64,000 nt of DNA, from assembly GCA_910589035.1 (NCBI GenBank), contig CAJUSI010000079.1, positions 1 to 64,000 of the forward strand, read 5' to 3'. Position numbers and translations under genes: made by a program. Positions 24,619-33,094 of the stretch are shown here, one piece after another (the first letter of the stretch is position 1; every line of letters begins with the position of its first letter). A model generated the notes under the pieces. The model was given only the letters and a program-made list of their open reading frames with translations, was not told the origin of the DNA and did not search any database. Source of the DNA: an uncultured Acetatifactor sp. Its GTDB lineage: Bacteria > Bacillota > Clostridia > Lachnospirales > Lachnospiraceae.

Positions 24619-24658
24619 CAGCTGTCCCCAGAAGGGCTGCTTTTGGGCAGCTCCGCAT

Positions 24659-25099
24659 TCACATCAGCCTGGCAGAATGCATATACTTCTCCTCGCAGTA
24701 TTTGCAGCGGTAGATTTCCTTCCGGGGATCCGCCAGGTAGAAGATGTGGGGCAGCTCCTGCTCGATGGAGGTGATACATCTTGGATTGTGGCAGTGAATG
24801 ACATTTTTGATTCGGGCCGGCAGCGCCAGTTCTTTCTTCTCCACAATTTTCCCGTTCTTGATCACATTGACTGTGATATTGTGGTCAATGAAGGCCAATA
24901 TATCCAGATCCAGCATATTGATATCGCATTCCACCTTCAGAATGTCTTTTTTCTCCATTTTGGCGCTTCTGGCATTTTTGATGATTGCCACGGTGCAGTC
25001 CAGCTTGTCCAGCTGCAGATGATCATAAATGTCCAGACTGCGCCCTGCCTTGATATGATCCAGCACAAAGCCTTCCTCTATTTTTCCTACATTTAACAT
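24659..25099 (-). CDS. pyrI: Aspartate carbamoyltransferase regulatory subunit
   Basis: 146 residues, of usual PyrI length. The N-terminal allosteric domain carries the nucleotide-binding segment (GRSLDIYDHLQLDKLDCTVAII). The C-terminal zinc domain has CHNPRC and later CKYC, the four-Cys set that holds the catalytic subunit. It overlaps the end of pyrB by 7 bp, so the two subunits are co-translated. A PyrI partner implies a nucleotide-regulated ATCase of the E. coli type. Confidence 0.96.
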   Translation of the reverse strand: MLNVGKIEEGFVLDHIKAGRSLDIYDHLQLDKLDCTVAIIKNARSAKMEKKDILKVECDINMLDLDILAFIDHNITVNVIKNGKIVEKKELALPARIKNVIHCHNPRCITSIEQELPHIFYLADPRKEIYRCKYCEEKYMHSARLM

Positions 25100-26037
25100 A
25101 GGGCATCCTTCCTTTCTGCGGTTTTCAGAAGCGTCAGTATCAACGCCATTCTCACATAGACACCATACTTTGCCTGCTTAAAATACACGGCTCTCGGGTC
25201 GCTGTCCACCTCCACGGATATCTCATTGACTCTGGGAAGGGGATGGAGGATCAGCATATCCTCTTTCGCCAGAGTCATTTTATCCGTATTCAGAATATAG
25301 AAATCCTTTAACCGGACATAATCCTCTTCGTTGAAAAAGCGTTCCTTCTGTACCCTTGTCATGTAAAGCAGATCCAGGTTCGGCATAACATTTTCCAGGC
25401 GGATCACTTCCTCAAAGGCGATACCTTTTTCCTTCAGCATTTCGGTGATATAATCGGGCACTCTCAGTTCCTCGGGGGAGATGAAGATAAAGCGGATATT
25501 GTCGTAGCGGACCAGCGCTTTGATCAGGGAATGCACCGTGCGGCCGAATTTCAAATCTCCGCACAGGCCGATGGTAAAGTTTTCCAGCCGCCCTTTCAGA
25601 CTGCGGATGGTAAGCAGATCGGTCAGAGTCTGGGTGGGATGCTGGTGTCCACCGTCCCCTGCGTTGATGACGGGAATATCGGATTTCTCTGCCGCCACCA
25701 TGGGCGCGCCTTCCTTGGGATGGCGCATGGCGCAGATGTCCGCGTAACAGGAGATAATGCGGATGGTGTCGGACACGCTCTCTCCCTTGGAGGCGGAGGA
25801 GGAGGCCGCGTCGGCGAAGCCGATTACGCTGCCGCCCAGCCGGGTCATTGCCGATTCAAAGCTCAGCCGGGTGCGGGTGCTGGGTTCATAAAAGCAGGTA
25901 GCCAGGATTTTCCCCTCACAGGCGTGGGCGTATTCCGCCGGATTTCTCTCGATATCGTTTGCCAGATCAAATAGCCGATCCAGCTCCTGGGGGGTAAAAT
26001 CTAGGGGACTCATCAAATGTCTCATCATTTTCCTCAT
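25093..26037 (-). CDS. pyrB: Aspartate carbamoyltransferase catalytic subunit
   Basis: 314 residues. It condenses carbamoyl phosphate and aspartate in pyrimidine synthesis. Carbamoyl phosphate-binding STRTR lies in FYEPSTRTRLSFESAM, with GDGGHQHPTQTL and LHPLPRVNEI further on, all intact. The start at 26037 is chosen by alignment with the family opening (MRKMMRHLMSPLDFTPQELDRL); ATG 26028 and 26025 are alternatives. The upstream gap of about 250 bp shows no recognisable PyrR-type attenuator. Confidence 0.96.
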   Translation of the reverse strand: MRKMMRHLMSPLDFTPQELDRLFDLANDIERNPAEYAHACEGKILATCFYEPSTRTRLSFESAMTRLGGSVIGFADAASSSASKGESVSDTIRIISCYADICAMRHPKEGAPMVAAEKSDIPVINAGDGGHQHPTQTLTDLLTIRSLKGRLENFTIGLCGDLKFGRTVHSLIKALVRYDNIRFIFISPEELRVPDYITEMLKEKGIAFEEVIRLENVMPNLDLLYMTRVQKERFFNEEDYVRLKDFYILNTDKMTLAKEDMLILHPLPRVNEISVEVDSDPRAVYFKQAKYGVYVRMALILTLLKTAERKDALC

Positions 26038-26247
26038 TTCTGCGCCGCCGGAAGTATTCTGCTATGGACCGGGTCTGCCGGAGGCGGCGCGTGTATGCGG
26101 GGCAGACCCTTTATGCTGGAAAGCATGTCGCGGACCCTCTGGCCCTGCACCGGAGACTTCCGGTGTCAATCGGGCAGGGTGTGCCACTCTCCACTGCCCG
26201 GTCCGCATGCCGGATGCGGCAGATTTCCGGAGGCGGGCCCGCGCATG

Positions 26248-26280
26248 AAAAGAGCCGAAGAAAAAACTCTTCGACTCCTC
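26248..26280 (-). terminator. Terminator after the nitroreductase gene
   Basis: Read on the minus strand, GAGTCGAAGAG and CTTCGGCTC form a stem and TTTT follows. It lies 5-40 bp past the nitroreductase stop. Confidence 0.65.
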
Positions 26281-26284
26281 ATGT

Positions 26285-26824
26285 TTAAGATTGATAGGAT
26301 AATAATTCTTCTACCGACTTGCGTCTGGGGGCGGCGGGGGCTTCATCGGGATATCCAATGGGAATTAAAGCCACCAGCTCTCTCTCTTCAGGGAGCTCCA
26401 GCAGCCGGGAGGCTTCCGCCTCATCAAACAGTCCCATAATCACGGTGCCAAGGCCCTGTTCATAAGCGGCCAGGCAGAATGCTTCTCCTGCGGCGCCCGC
26501 ATCATACATCTGCCATCTGTCTCCCTTGGGAGTGGAGAAAGCTCCGTCCCTTTCATAACCGCTCCGTCCCTTGATCATGGTAACCGCAATCACCATGGGG
26601 GCATTTTCCATAATCTTTCCGTTGCCGGGATAAAGCGAGGTGCATTTCGCCAGGGCAGCCTTCTTTTCGCCTTCTACGGCGATATAGCGGACAATCTGAG
26701 TGTGCTTCCAGCTGGGAGCATAGGAAGCGGTCTCCACGATCTGCGCCAGCAATTCATGGGAAACGGGCTGCTGCGTGAATTTACGGATACTTCTGCGGCC
26801 TCTGATACATTCGTTTGCGGTCAT
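26285..26824 (-). CDS. Nitroreductase-family flavoprotein
   Basis: 179 residues from the ATG at 26824, chosen because AGGAGG lies 8 bases upstream; a longer frame to 26866 has no such site. It opens with the FMN-binding signature RGRRSIRKF, and MYDAGAAGEAFCLAAYEQGLGTVIMG is the usual second FMN-site segment. It predicts an NAD(P)H-dependent FMN enzyme acting on unknown acceptors. It stands alone, upstream of pyrB on the same strand but separated by a terminator. Confidence 0.88.
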   Translation of the reverse strand: MTANECIRGRRSIRKFTQQPVSHELLAQIVETASYAPSWKHTQIVRYIAVEGEKKAALAKCTSLYPGNGKIMENAPMVIAVTMIKGRSGYERDGAFSTPKGDRWQMYDAGAAGEAFCLAAYEQGLGTVIMGLFDEAEASRLLELPEERELVALIPIGYPDEAPAAPRRKSVEELLSYQS

Positions 26825-27198
26825 ATGGGGATCCTCCTGTTTTTTAATAGGCATCTGCGTATCCACAGGGTACGGAAGCTGCCTGCCTAATTTTTATCAT
26901 ATCACTTTGGAGGTGGAGTTTCAATTATTTTTTACGGATCCGGCTGCTTTTTTATCAAAGGCTTTTTTATACCGTTTTTCTCAGGTACTTTACCAGCCTC
27001 AGCAGATCTTTTTTTCAGTCTTTCCAGGCACTTTTGCGGTCATCTCGGGTGCTTTTGCGGGCACTCCCAGGCTATTTTATCGCCATTTTCCGACAGAAGG
27101 CGCCGGGAAGCGGAAGGCTCTCACGGGTTGACTTTTCCCGGATAAGGTGATATAAAAAACACAAAACAGAAGCTTCAGGGAAAAGGTGAGGTGAATAT
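26825..27198. other. T-rich intergenic region
   Basis: No gene is seen. The plus strand carries several T-runs (GCTTTTTTATC, GGCTTTTTTATACC, ATCTTTTTTTCAG) and the recurring segment GGCACTTTTGCGG / GGTGCTTTTGCGGGCA. The AraC promoter lies at its right end. Confidence 0.5.
27128..27156 (+). promoter_or_regulatory. AraC regulator promoter
   Basis: TTGACT (27128-27133), a 17-bp spacer and TATAAA (27151-27156), 42 bp before the ATG. Confidence 0.75.
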
Positions 27199-28062
27199 AT
27201 GAAGTATGAACAGTCTTATACGGTTTCGGCATCCGTCCGCACATCCAGAATCCTTTACACGCCTTCTTCCTTTGCACGCCTGTCTCTGCTCCATCTGCAG
27301 GAGGCTGGCTCCTCAACGGCTATCCGCCCTCATACCAGCAGGCGCGAGAAGCTCCCCTCCTATCTCTGCTTTGTGGTAGTGGACGGTTCCGGCAGGCTGG
27401 TTTACGAAGAGAAGGAGTATGAACTGAGCGTGGGAGATGTGGTATTTATCGATTGCAGAAAGGCATACAGCCATTCCACTGACTGTAATCTGTGGTCTTT
27501 CCAATGGTGCCATTTTTACGGCGCTTCCATGCCTGCCGTCTATGAGAAGTATAGAGAGAGGGGAGGAAAGCCTGTATTCCATTCGGAAGACATGGAGCGG
27601 TATACGGATATTCTCACAGAGCTTTATGCCCTGGCCTCTTCTTCGGACTATATCCGGGATATGCGTATCAACGAGAAGCTGAGTGTGCTCTTAACGCTTC
27701 TTATGGAACAGTCCTGGCATCCGGAGGGCGGCCCGCTCTCTAAAAAGAGAATGGAACTGACGGATATAAAGAATTATCTGGACGAGCATTATACGGAGAG
27801 AATTTCGCTGGAGGATCTGGCACAGAAATTTTTCATAAACAAATATTATCTCACCCGGATATTCAAAGAAGCATACGGCATCACAATCAACAGCTATGTG
27901 CTTTCCAGGCGGATTACCGCAGCCAAGCGGCAGCTTCGGTTTTCCGAAATGACAATTGATGAGATTGCGGCGGCTGTGGGAATGTGCGATGCCAGTTACT
28001 TCAGCAGAGCCTTCCGCAAGGTAGAAGGGGTAAGCCCCACGGAATATCGGAAGCAGTGGTAA
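27199..28062 (+). CDS. AraC-family transcriptional regulator
   Basis: 287 residues. An N-terminal cupin-like sensor domain (about 25-150, with LSVGDVVFIDCRKAYSHST and the FQWCHFYG strand) precedes two helix-turn-helix motifs at about 190-285 (ISLEDLAQKFFINKYYLTRIFKEAYG, then IDEIAAAVGMCDASYFSRAFRKVEGVSPTEYR). The pattern is typical of carbohydrate-responsive clostridial regulators. It sits upstream of the GDP-fucose genes and may control them, but its inducer is unknown. AGGTGAGGTG precedes the ATG. Confidence 0.92.
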   Translation: MKYEQSYTVSASVRTSRILYTPSSFARLSLLHLQEAGSSTAIRPHTSRREKLPSYLCFVVVDGSGRLVYEEKEYELSVGDVVFIDCRKAYSHSTDCNLWSFQWCHFYGASMPAVYEKYRERGGKPVFHSEDMERYTDILTELYALASSSDYIRDMRINEKLSVLLTLLMEQSWHPEGGPLSKKRMELTDIKNYLDEHYTERISLEDLAQKFFINKYYLTRIFKEAYGITINSYVLSRRITAAKRQLRFSEMTIDEIAAAVGMCDASYFSRAFRKVEGVSPTEYRKQW

Positions 28063-28129
28063 GATACCTTAGATAAGTCAATATTGTGCTGATATTTCTG
28101 CAAATATGCACTTCTGAAAGGAGACCGTA

Positions 28130-28144
28130 ATGTTTAAACTATAG
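28130..28144 (+). other. Four-codon open frame with a strong ribosome binding site
   Basis: AAAGGAGACCGTA directly precedes ATG TTT AAA CTA TAG. It may be a leader peptide or the decayed start of a lost gene. It ends 64 bp before the gmd start. Confidence 0.3.
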
Positions 28145-28208
28145 GAAACGGCTTTATAATCGTTACTTTGACATGCTGACAGAAATCAACAAAAGCGAGG
28201 ATTGTGAT

Positions 28209-29255
28209 ATGAAAAAAGCACTGATCACCGGTATCACCGGGCAGGATGGCTCCTATCTGGCCGAGCTCCTGCTGGAAAAGGAATACCAGGTGCACGGCAT
28301 TGTCCGCCGGGCCTCCGTTTCCAATACGGCGCGCATCGATCACATTAAGGACAGAATCACCCTGCACGACGGCGACCTGTCGGACTCTTCCGGCCTGATA
28401 CGCATTATCGGCCGAATCAGGCCGGATGAAATATATAATCTGGCAGCCCAATCCCATGTGCAGGTTTCCTTTGATGTTCCGGAATACTCCGGAGATGTGG
28501 ATGCTCTGGGGGTTCTGCGCATTCTGGAGGCGGTCCGCATCTGCGGATTGACTGAGAGTACAAAGGTCTATCAGGCCTCTACATCGGAGCTGTACGGCAA
28601 GGTGGAGGAGAGCCCCCAGCGGGAGACCACCCCGTTCCATCCCTACAGCCCTTATGCCATTGCAAAGCAGTACGGCTTCTGGATGGTGAAGGAGTATCGG
28701 GAGGCATACGGGATGTTTGCCGTCAACGGTATTTTATTTAACCATGAGTCCGAGCGCCGGGGCGAGAATTTTGTGACCAGAAAGATTACCCTGGCAGCCG
28801 GACGTATCGCAGAGGGACTGCAGGACCACCTGGAGCTGGGCAACCTGGATTCGCTGCGGGACTGGGGGTATGCGAAGGACTATGTGGAGTGTATGTGGCT
28901 GATTATGCAGCAGGAGAAGCCGGAGGACTTTGTCATTGCCACAGGCGTGCAGCACTCGGTTCGGGATTTTACGGAGAAGGCTTTTGCCGCCAACGGGATC
29001 AGGATTCGCTGGGAGGGCGCCGGCCTGAATGAAAAGGGCTATGATATCCTTACCGGTAAGATGCTGGTCTGCGTAAATCCGGCGTGGTTCCGTCCCACCG
29101 ATGTGGACAATTTATGGGGGGATCCCGCCAAAGCCAGGACTGTGCTGGGCTGGAATCCCCAGAAGACCTCCTATGAGCAGCTTGTGGAGATCATGGCAGG
29201 GCATGACCGTGAATTGGCAAGGCATGAAAAACTATGGGCAGACATTGGCCGTTAA
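28209..29255 (+). CDS. gmd: GDP-mannose 4,6-dehydratase
   Basis: 348 residues from the ATG at 28209 (GCGAGG upstream), which places the Rossmann motif TGITGQDGSYLAELLL at the N-terminus as in the family. STSELYGKV and YxxxK (YSPYAIAKQYG) are intact. It makes GDP-4-keto-6-deoxymannose, the first step of GDP-L-fucose synthesis. The stop codon lies inside an 18-bp repeat array, so the last few residues come from repeat sequence. fcl follows about 300 bp later. Confidence 0.96.
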   Translation: MKKALITGITGQDGSYLAELLLEKEYQVHGIVRRASVSNTARIDHIKDRITLHDGDLSDSSGLIRIIGRIRPDEIYNLAAQSHVQVSFDVPEYSGDVDALGVLRILEAVRICGLTESTKVYQASTSELYGKVEESPQRETTPFHPYSPYAIAKQYGFWMVKEYREAYGMFAVNGILFNHESERRGENFVTRKITLAAGRIAEGLQDHLELGNLDSLRDWGYAKDYVECMWLIMQQEKPEDFVIATGVQHSVRDFTEKAFAANGIRIRWEGAGLNEKGYDILTGKMLVCVNPAWFRPTDVDNLWGDPAKARTVLGWNPQKTSYEQLVEIMAGHDRELARHEKLWADIGR

Positions 29256-29370
29256 GCAAACATTGGCCGTTAAGCAAACATTGGCCGTTGAGCAGACATT
29301 GGCCGTTGAGCAAACATTGGCCGTTGAGCAGACATTGCCCATTGGGCAAACATTGCCCGCTGGGCAATGG
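29235..29370 (-). repeat. 18-bp palindromic-unit tandem array, locus 2
   Basis: About eight units, on this strand TGCTTAACGGCCAATGTT, TGCTCAACGGCCAATGTC and close variants, covering the last codons and stop of gmd. On the minus strand the head reads GCTTGCCCCATTGCCCAGCG, matching the head of the array at 21722-21840. AATCAAA followed by cytosine-rich sequence and CACGGC lies upstream of the head at both loci, so flanks and array seem to be one element. Confidence 0.92.
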
Positions 29371-29552
29371 GGCAAGCCGGCAGAGGTGATTTTGTCAGTG
29401 AAGCTGGCTTTGTGCCGTGCTTGCGGGGGATTTGATTGTAAGGAATAAACTTCCCCGCAGCAGAGCTGCGGGGTATCAGACCCGTGATGGAATGAATATG
29501 TCCGCAAGTCCGGTTCGGCGGACAGGACAGGAAGAAGGAAGAAGAAATCACC

Positions 29553-30497
29553 ATGATGGATAAAAATGCGAAGATTTATGTGGCGGGACATTGCGGAATG
29601 GTAGGATCCGCTATTGTCCGGGAGCTGCGGCGTCAGGGCTATCATAATATTATTACCAGGACCCACGGGGAGCTTGACCTGTGCCGCCAGGAGAAGGTGG
29701 AGGAATTTTTTGCGGAGGAAAAGCCGGAGTATGTATTTCTCGCCGCGGCAAAGGTGGGCGGGATTGCCGCCAATGAAGAGGCTCTGGCCGATTTCATGTG
29801 GTGCAATATGACGCTGGAAATGAATGTCATTCACTCCGCATGGCAAAACGGCTGCAGGAAGCTGGAGTTCCTCGGCTCCTCCTGCATCTACCCGCGCATG
29901 GCGCCCCAGCCCATGAAGGAAGGCTGCCTGCTGACAGGCGAACTGGAGAAGACCAATGAGGCTTATGCGCTTGCCAAGATTTCCGGGCTGAAGTACTGCG
30001 AATTTCTGAACCGGCAGTACGGCACCGATTATATCAGCGTGATGCCCACGAATCTCTATGGGCCGAACGACAATTATCATCCGACACACAGCCATGTGCT
30101 GCCGGCGCTGATCCGCCGTTTCCACGAAGCAAGGATAAACGGGCTGCCCTGCGTAACCTGCTGGGGCGACGGTTCTCCGCTGCGTGAATTCCTGTATGTG
30201 GACGATCTGGCTGATTTATGTGTGTACCTGATGAACCATTATTCCGGCAATGAGACGGTCAACGCGGGTACCGGCAAGGAGGTGACCATAAGAGAGCTGA
30301 CAGAGCTGGTGGCGGAAGTGACCGGTTATGAGGGGGAAATCAGATGGGATACCTCGAAGCCGAACGGCACGCCGCGCAAGCTGCTGGACGTCTCGAAGGC
30401 CACAGCCCTGGGCTGGGTCTGCAAGACGGAACTGAGGGATGGGATCCGCCTTGCCTATGAGGATTTTCTGAACAATCCCATGCGGGCTGAACGGTAG
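29553..30497 (+). CDS. fcl: GDP-L-fucose synthase
   Basis: 314 residues. Epimerase/reductase that turns the Gmd product into GDP-L-fucose. The Rossmann glycine motif GHCGMVGSAIV is at about 12-22, the catalytic Ser is in LGSSCIYPR and YxxxK is in YALAKISGLKYCE. The start could be either of two adjacent ATG codons (29553 or 29556). It is in line with gmd and manC. Confidence 0.96.
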   Translation: MMDKNAKIYVAGHCGMVGSAIVRELRRQGYHNIITRTHGELDLCRQEKVEEFFAEEKPEYVFLAAAKVGGIAANEEALADFMWCNMTLEMNVIHSAWQNGCRKLEFLGSSCIYPRMAPQPMKEGCLLTGELEKTNEAYALAKISGLKYCEFLNRQYGTDYISVMPTNLYGPNDNYHPTHSHVLPALIRRFHEARINGLPCVTCWGDGSPLREFLYVDDLADLCVYLMNHYSGNETVNAGTGKEVTIRELTELVAEVTGYEGEIRWDTSKPNGTPRKLLDVSKATALGWVCKTELRDGIRLAYEDFLNNPMRAER

Positions 30498-30606
30498 GAC
30501 GAAAATAGACAATCGTTTTTCAGAACTGCAAATTTGATGACCGGTCAGTCTGCGGCGGGGCGGCCGTGGAAGACCATGGCTTTTCGGAATGATACGAGGT
30601 ATATAT

Positions 30607-31944
30607 ATGAATATTATTTTACTGTCCGGAGGATCAGGCAAGCGTCTGTGGCCCCTTTCCAATGACATTCGCTCGAAACAGTTCATCAAGATATTCAAGC
30701 GGGAGGATGGGAGCTACGAGTCTATGATCCAGCGGGTCTATCGCCAGATAAAGCAGCTGGACGAAGAGGGAACAGTGCTGATCGCCACGAGCAAGCCCCA
30801 GGTATCCACCATACACAATCAGCTTGGAGAGGACATCAGCATCTCGGTAGAACCCTGCCGGCGTGATACCTTTCCGGCCATTGTGCTGGCGAATGCTTTT
30901 CTTGCCGACATGATGCATATTGATCCGGAGGAGCCCGTAGTCATCTGCCCGGTGGACCCGTATGTGGAGGAGGACTACTTTCAGGCCCTGAAGGGACTGG
31001 CGGAACAGGCGGATAAAGGGGAAGCGAATCTGGTTCTCATGGGAATCGAGCCCACCTATCCCAGCGAGAAGTATGGCTATATTATCCCGGAGAGCCCGGA
31101 GCAGACGGCAATGGTCAGGACTTTCCGGGAAAAACCCGACGCGGATACGGCAAAGGAGTACATCGCCCGGGGGGCCCTCTGGAATGGAGGGGTCTTTGCC
31201 TGTAAGCTGAAATACATTCTGGACAAAGCACGCGAAATGATCGGATTTCAGAATTATAACGACCTGCTGGCCCGATATGACACCCTGCCGGGGATTTCTT
31301 TTGATTATGCCGTGGCGGAAAAGGAAGAGAGAATCCAGGTACGGCGGTTCGCGGGGAAGTGGAAGGATCTGGGCACATGGAATACCCTGACGGAGGCTAT
31401 GGAGGAGCCGGTTGTGGGCAAGGGGATTCTGAATGCTGCCTGCAGAGGGGTGAATATTGTCAACGAGACGGACATTCCCGTGCTGGCCATGGGCCTGCGG
31501 GATGTGGTGATTTCCGCATCTGCAGAAGGCATCCTGGTATCCGACAAGGAGCAGAGCAGCTATATCAAGCCTTTCGTGGATACGTTCGAGCAGCAGGTCA
31601 TGTTTGCCGAGAAAAGCTGGGGCAGCTTCAGGCTGATGGATATGGAGACGGAAGCACTGACGATCAAGGTCACACTGAACCCGGGGCATAGTATGAACTA
31701 TCACAGCCACAGGAACCGCGACGAGGTGTGGGTTGTGATCTGGGGGGAAGGCAGGACCGTTGTGGACGGGGCAAGCCGAAGGGTCAGGGCAGGCGACGTG
31801 ATTCTCATGCCCGCGGGCTGCCGGCATACCGTGATAGCGGAGACGGAACTGAAAATGATAGAAGTGCAGATCGGGGAAAATATAGAGGTGCAGGACAAGC
31901 AGAAGTTTGTCCTGGATGAAAGGGAGCAGCATCTGTCTCAATAG
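30607..31944 (+). CDS. manC: Mannose-1-phosphate guanylyltransferase
   Basis: 445 residues from ATG 30607 (ACGAGG seven bases upstream; ATG 30589 is in frame but has no site). The N-terminal nucleotidyltransferase has LLSGGSGKRLWPLS, FREKPD and GALWNGGVF. The C-terminal cupin (about 345-430: PGHSMNYHSHRNRDEVWVV, PAGCRHTV) is the phosphomannose isomerase-like module of type II enzymes. It supplies GDP-mannose to Gmd. The three genes give a full route from mannose-1-P to GDP-fucose; no glycosyltransferase is next to them. Confidence 0.95.
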   Translation: MNIILLSGGSGKRLWPLSNDIRSKQFIKIFKREDGSYESMIQRVYRQIKQLDEEGTVLIATSKPQVSTIHNQLGEDISISVEPCRRDTFPAIVLANAFLADMMHIDPEEPVVICPVDPYVEEDYFQALKGLAEQADKGEANLVLMGIEPTYPSEKYGYIIPESPEQTAMVRTFREKPDADTAKEYIARGALWNGGVFACKLKYILDKAREMIGFQNYNDLLARYDTLPGISFDYAVAEKEERIQVRRFAGKWKDLGTWNTLTEAMEEPVVGKGILNAACRGVNIVNETDIPVLAMGLRDVVISASAEGILVSDKEQSSYIKPFVDTFEQQVMFAEKSWGSFRLMDMETEALTIKVTLNPGHSMNYHSHRNRDEVWVVIWGEGRTVVDGASRRVRAGDVILMPAGCRHTVIAETELKMIEVQIGENIEVQDKQKFVLDEREQHLSQ

Positions 31945-31960
31945 GGCAGATGCTTTTATC
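31928..31960 (+). terminator. Terminator overlapping the end of manC
   Basis: AGCATCTG (31928-31935, within the last codons) pairs with CAGATGCT (31947-31954), followed by TTTATCTT. It closes the GDP-fucose unit. Confidence 0.8.
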
Positions 31961-32023
31961 TTCCAAACGATACAGCCTCAAATATTGCCGGGTATTGCTT
32001 TCGAAAATATAGAATGAATTAAT

Positions 32024-32052
32024 TTGCATAATCCGTCCCTTTCGATTATAAT
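32024..32052 (+). promoter_or_regulatory. Promoter of the PH-domain protein gene
   Basis: TTGCAT (32024-32029), a 17-bp spacer and a perfect TATAAT (32047-32052), 48 bp before the ATG. Confidence 0.8.
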
Positions 32053-32099
32053 AGAGCAAAGCGGACACAAAAAGAAGAAGGAAAGGATGCGGGTGAAAG

Positions 32100-32477
32100 A
32101 TGGAATTTAAAGAGAGAAAGAGATGGCTGTTCCTGGGACTTCCCTTTACCTTTACAAAGTATATGGTAAAGGAGGATATGATCACCATCGATGAGGGACT
32201 GATCAGGACCGTGGAGAACGACTGTTATATGTATAAGGTGCAGGATGTGACACACAGGGCAAGCCTGGCGGAGAAGATGTTCGGACTTGGAACCGTGATC
32301 TGCTATACGGGCGATACCACCCATCCGCAGCTGATTCTGCAGCACATCAGGAATTCCAGGGAAGTGAAGGATTTCATCTTAAAGCAGTCTGAGGAAGCCA
32401 GGCTGAGGAGACGCACGGTGAATATGCTGAATATCGGCTCCGATGCTCCGGAGGATTCGGACGGTGATGATATGTGA
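32100..32477 (+). CDS. Bacterial PH-domain-like protein
   Basis: 125 residues, no membrane segment. The stretch FTFTKYMVKEDMITIDEGLIRTVENDCYMYKVQDVTHRASLAEKMFGLGTVICY, followed by HPQLILQHIRNSREVKDFI, fits the small YdbT/bPH_2-type domain often annotated DUF304. The last 20 residues are acidic. The role is unknown. It has a strong promoter of its own. Confidence 0.7.
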   Translation: MEFKERKRWLFLGLPFTFTKYMVKEDMITIDEGLIRTVENDCYMYKVQDVTHRASLAEKMFGLGTVICYTGDTTHPQLILQHIRNSREVKDFILKQSEEARLRRRTVNMLNIGSDAPEDSDGDDM

Positions 32478-32531
32478 CCCATAGGGAGACAGGGATTAAG
32501 GGGTGCCGGTTTTTCCTGATGCGGGACCGGG

Positions 32532-32969
32532 TTATTTGCATTCCTGCTTTTCCTGCTCTTCCCGGCCGGTGCGGGAGATAAGCTGCTCGAACAACAGTCC
32601 TGCGCAGAACCAACAGGGGGCAAAGTCCAGCCGGATGACACGGCTGATATTCCAGCGGCTGTGCCCATAGTCCCAGGGGCAGAGTCTGTGCTTTGCAAGC
32701 AGGCTTCCGGTCAGGTATTCCATGGTAAAGATCAGGCCCATGTAGGTAAAGCCCCTTGTCCAGGCAGACCTTTTCGTAAGCAGGCGGCTCAGGGGGGAAA
32801 GGATGGCGGCGCTGCCGTAAATGGGAAACATCCACAGGGAGGTGCTTCCTTTTAAGGTCATATCGCGGCGGCGCAGGGATGTCAGGGAAGTGAAGAGAAT
32901 CTCAAGGCACCAGCCCGTGAGGCCGCACTTGAAGAAGTTTTTCGGGAAATTTACGATACTTTGTTTCAT
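32532..32969 (-). CDS. Short PF06541-like membrane protein
   Basis: 145 residues with about four membrane segments. FKCGLTGWCLEILFTSLTSL, LWMFPIYGSAA, the EYLTGSLLAKHRLCPWDYGHSRWNI segment and DFAPCWFCAGLLFE follow the order seen in PF06541/DUF1113 proteins. AAGGAG lies six bases before the start at 32969. It is divergent from folC. Function unknown. Confidence 0.75.
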   Translation of the reverse strand: MKQSIVNFPKNFFKCGLTGWCLEILFTSLTSLRRRDMTLKGSTSLWMFPIYGSAAILSPLSRLLTKRSAWTRGFTYMGLIFTMEYLTGSLLAKHRLCPWDYGHSRWNISRVIRLDFAPCWFCAGLLFEQLISRTGREEQEKQECK

Positions 32970-33094
32970 GTGAACTCCTTTTTTCCTTATGGAAAGTCCG
33001 CCGTCAGGCGGAGATGGAATCGGTAAGGCATGCGCATGCCATTTCAGTATGCCCTTACAGCGGGAAAATATTATGGATTTTATGGGGGAAAGAA

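Noticed and set aside
26038..26247. PyrR-type attenuator upstream of pyrB
   Set aside because: I could not find the anti-antiterminator motif or a terminator in the correct orientation before pyrB.
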